Below are positions 5,895-8,051 of a DNA stretch of 8,051 nucleotides, piece after piece (position 1 is the stretch's first letter; every line of letters starts with the position of its first letter). The notes beneath the pieces are model-generated. The model did no database searches. It had not been told where the DNA came from and saw nothing but the letters and a program-made list of their open reading frames with translations. The position numbers and the translations under genes are program-made. Source of the stretch: JAJBWD01 sp041670885 (GTDB taxonomy: Bacteria > Bacillota > Clostridia > Clostridiales > Clostridiaceae); the NCBI GenBank assembly GCA_041670885.1, contig JBAXYJ010000131.1, positions 1 through 8,051 of the forward strand, read 5' to 3'.

Positions 5895-7064
5895 ATGGAT
5901 AAGTTTATATATATGGACCATGCAGCAACCACACCGCTTAAAAAAGAAGTTTTAGATGAGATGTACCCCTATTTAACAAAAATATATGCAAATCCATCTT
6001 CTCTTTATGCACCGGCAAGGCTTTCAAAAGCTGCCATAGATAACGCCAGAGATAAGGCAGCCTCAGCAATTAATGCTTCCAGCCGTGAAATATATTTTAC
6101 CTCAGGAGGAAGTGAAGCTGATAACCTGGCAATAAAGGGAGCTGTATATGCAAATTGTGATCGCGGAAACGAAATAATAACCTCTGCTATTGAACACCCT
6201 GCAGTTATAAATACCTGCAGAGGGTTGGAAAAGGAAGGCTTTAAAATAACCTATCTTCCTGTAGACAAAAATGGATTTGTAAGCATACAGGATCTTAGAG
6301 AAAAAATTAATTATAAAACTATATTAGTTTCAATAATGTTTGCCAATAATGAAATAGGAACTATTCAGCCAATAAATGAAATTGGAGAGCTTTGCAGAGA
6401 AAAAAATATATTATTTCATACAGATGCAGTTCAGGCTGCAGGCGCAGTTCCAATAGATGTAAAGATCCTGAATATAGATTTGCTTTCCTTAAGCGCCCAT
6501 AAATTTTATGGTCCTAAAGGAATTGGAGCCTTATATGTAAGAAAAGGAATAAAATTCAAATCACTCATTGATGGAGGTTCTCAGGAAAGAGGAAAAAGAG
6601 CAGGAACAGAAAATGTGGCCGGCATTGTAGGCCTGGGAAAAGCCATAGAAATTGCATCTGATAATATGGCTGAAGAAAGCAGAAGAGTATCAGAACTTAG
6701 AGATTATCTGATAAATGGTCTTTTATCTATTGATGGCACCTCGTTAAACGGAAGCTTAGAGAAAAGACTTCCAAGCAACGTTAATGTGTCCTTTGAAGGC
6801 TTGGAGGGAGAAACTCTTCTTGTTATGCTGGATAATATCGGCGTATGTGTTTCCTCAGGAAGTGCCTGCTCCTCACTTTCCCTGGAGCCCTCCCATGTTC
6901 TCTTAAGTATCGGGCTTTCAGAGAAAAAATGTGCATCCTCAGTCAGGCTTACTCTTGGTGAGGAAAACAACAAAGAACAGATAGCTTATGTAGTTGATAA
7001 GGTTAAGGATATTGTTAACAGATTAAGGAACATAAACAGTAACTGGAATAGTATAAGGAAGTGA
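5895..7064 (+). CDS. iscS: Cysteine desulfurase (NifS/IscS/YrvO family)
   Basis: PLP enzyme, 389 aa, that takes sulfur from cysteine as a protein-bound persulfide and releases alanine. Class V aminotransferase fold. It begins with YMDHAATTPL (6-15). His101 (AIEHPAV), which stacks on the cofactor, and Asp177 (HTDAVQ) are present. The PLP lysine is Lys203 in SAHKFYGPKG. RAGTENVAG lies at 235-243. The active-site cysteine is Cys325 in SSGSACSS, within the long mobile loop typical of group I (IscS-like) enzymes. The start is ATG 5895, chosen from GGAGG at 5885-5889. The gene is four bases from mnmA, with no scaffold (nifU/iscU) or iscR gene between them, which matches the B. subtilis YrvO-MnmA pair dedicated to tRNA thiolation. 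A role in Fe-S assembly cannot be excluded. Also named nifS or yrvO. Confidence 0.93.
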   Translation: MDKFIYMDHAATTPLKKEVLDEMYPYLTKIYANPSSLYAPARLSKAAIDNARDKAASAINASSREIYFTSGGSEADNLAIKGAVYANCDRGNEIITSAIEHPAVINTCRGLEKEGFKITYLPVDKNGFVSIQDLREKINYKTILVSIMFANNEIGTIQPINEIGELCREKNILFHTDAVQAAGAVPIDVKILNIDLLSLSAHKFYGPKGIGALYVRKGIKFKSLIDGGSQERGKRAGTENVAGIVGLGKAIEIASDNMAEESRRVSELRDYLINGLLSIDGTSLNGSLEKRLPSNVNVSFEGLEGETLLVMLDNIGVCVSSGSACSSLSLEPSHVLLSIGLSEKKCASSVRLTLGEENNKEQIAYVVDKVKDIVNRLRNINSNWNSIRK

Positions 7065-7068
7065 TATT

Positions 7069-8051
7069 ATGAATAAAAAAGTAGTTATCGGTATGAGCGG
7101 AGGAGTTGATTCTTCTGTAGCAGCTTATTTATTAAAAGAGCAGGGATACGATGTTATAGGCGTAACCATGCAGGTATGGCCTGAGGAAGAAGAGTTTGAG
7201 GAAATAGAAGGGGGCTGCTGTTCCCTAACAGCTACTGAGGACGCAAGAAGGGTCGCAGCAAAGCTTGATATTCCCTTCTACGTAATGAATTTTAAAGAAC
7301 CTTTTAAGGATAAAGTTATAGATTATTTTGTAGATGAATACCTGAAAGGAAGAACTCCTAATCCCTGTGTTGCCTGCAATAAATATATAAAATTTGATGA
7401 GCTTCTTAAAAAAGCCATGGCTCTGGGCAGCGATTATGTGGCAACAGGACATTATGCCACCCCGGTTTTTGAAAACGGAAGATATTATCTTAAAAAATCA
7501 AAGGATTCTAAAAAGGATCAAACCTATGCGCTATATAACCTGACTCAGTTTCAGCTGTCTCATACTTTAATGCCCTGCGGAGTTTACAGCAAGGATAAAA
7601 TAAGGGAAATAGCTAAGGAATTAGGCCTTGTTGTTTATAATAAAAAAGACAGCTTTGAAATTTGCTTCATTCCTGATAATGATCATGGAAAGTACATAAA
7701 AAATCACACTGAAGGAAAAGTTCGTCCTGGAAATTTCGTTGATAAGACTGGAAATATCTTAGGAAAACATAAAGGAATAGTATATTACACCATAGGCCAA
7801 AGAAAAGGTCTTGGCATAGCTTTGGGCAAGCCTGCCTTTGTAATAGATATAAATCCTTTTACTAATCAGGTAGTATTAGGAGAAGAGGAAGACATATTTA
7901 AAACTGACCTTATTGCAAAGGATCTTAATTTCATGCCTTTTGATAATCTCAAGGAGCCTCTTAAGGTTCAGGCAAAAATAAGATATTCATCAATACCGTC
8001 AGATGCTGTTATATATCCTATGGAGGATGGCAGAGTTAGAGTCAGCTTTGA
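7069..8051 (+). CDS. mnmA: tRNA-uridine 2-sulfurtransferase MnmA (3' end cut by window)
   Basis: Adenylates and thiolates C2 of the wobble uridine U34 in tRNA-Lys, tRNA-Glu and tRNA-Gln, using persulfide sulfur from a cysteine desulfurase. I translated it by hand: 327 codons are open to the window edge, against a usual 355-370, so only the last part is missing. The ATP PP-loop is GMSGGVDSSV (8-17). GGCCSLTATEDARRVA (48-63) is a family block. The two catalytic cysteines are Cys100 (NPCVACN) and Cys199 (DSFEICFIPD). ATGHYA (125-130) and the central-domain YTIGQRKGLGI are present. The position before Glu in the second motif is Phe where Gln is common (DSQEICF). The ATG follows the desulfurase stop by four bases, with AAGGAAGTGA as ribosome binding site overlapping that stop. 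The two genes form one operon. Synonym trmU. Confidence 0.95.
   Translation, partial: MNKKVVIGMSGGVDSSVAAYLLKEQGYDVIGVTMQVWPEEEEFEEIEGGCCSLTATEDARRVAAKLDIPFYVMNFKEPFKDKVIDYFVDEYLKGRTPNPCVACNKYIKFDELLKKAMALGSDYVATGHYATPVFENGRYYLKKSKDSKKDQTYALYNLTQFQLSHTLMPCGVYSKDKIREIAKELGLVVYNKKDSFEICFIPDNDHGKYIKNHTEGKVRPGNFVDKTGNILGKHKGIVYYTIGQRKGLGIALGKPAFVIDINPFTNQVVLGEEEDIFKTDLIAKDLNFMPFDNLKEPLKVQAKIRYSSIPSDAVIYPMEDGRVRVSF

Noticed and set aside
5883..5895. TTG at 5883 as the desulfurase start
   Set aside because: It would translate through the GGAGG that serves the ATG at 5895; the family begins close to YMDHAATTP.
6704..7452. Two antisense open frames inside the desulfurase and mnmA genes
   Set aside because: Both lie opposite catalytic-motif coding regions of intact genes and show no recognisable family.

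Overview
The window is AT-rich, with many AGA and ATA codons and strong GGAGG-type ribosome binding sites a few bases before most starts. It also carries a T-box riboswitch and an archaeal-type AspRS next to GatCAB. Together these point to a low-GC Firmicute of the class Clostridia, probably Clostridium or a close relative. No mobile element, CRISPR array, rRNA or tRNA gene was seen. Nearly all genes are conserved housekeeping genes.

Layout. (1) Bases 1-877, minus strand: the first codons of a mannose-6-phosphate isomerase gene (manA, cut by the window edge) lie 20 bases after tag, a 3-methyladenine DNA glycosylase gene with an unexplained C-terminal extension of about 85 residues. (2) Bases 878-1304: a divergent control region. 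It holds an extended -10 promoter for tag with an AT-rich dyad over its -35 region, then a sigma-A-type promoter facing right and a full T-box leader. The leader has specifier AAC (Asn), an antiterminator and an 11-bp terminator. (3) Bases 1305-5789: a tight four-gene operon, aspS (archaeal-type, probably non-discriminating)-gatC-gatA-gatB, closed by an intrinsic terminator. (4) From 5836 on: a separate promoter and a cysteine desulfurase gene followed directly by mnmA, which runs off the right edge.

How the genes work together. The non-discriminating AspRS is expected to load aspartate onto tRNA-Asn, and GatCAB then amidates it to Asn-tRNA-Asn. Uncharged tRNA-Asn would be sensed by the T-box and raise transcription of the operon, closing a feedback loop. 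The last two genes form another tRNA-related pair: the desulfurase supplies persulfide sulfur and MnmA places it on U34 of tRNA-Lys, tRNA-Glu and tRNA-Gln. The rightward half of the window is therefore devoted to making correctly charged and modified tRNAs.

The points most worth a second look are the apparently single-specificity Asn specifier (TAAC, unlike the two-codon T-box reported for the same pathway in C. acetobutylicum), the mixed anticodon-recognition residues of the AspRS (Tyr24 and Pro74), the Tag extension, and the dyad in the tag promoter. I did not find a clearly new multi-gene system.
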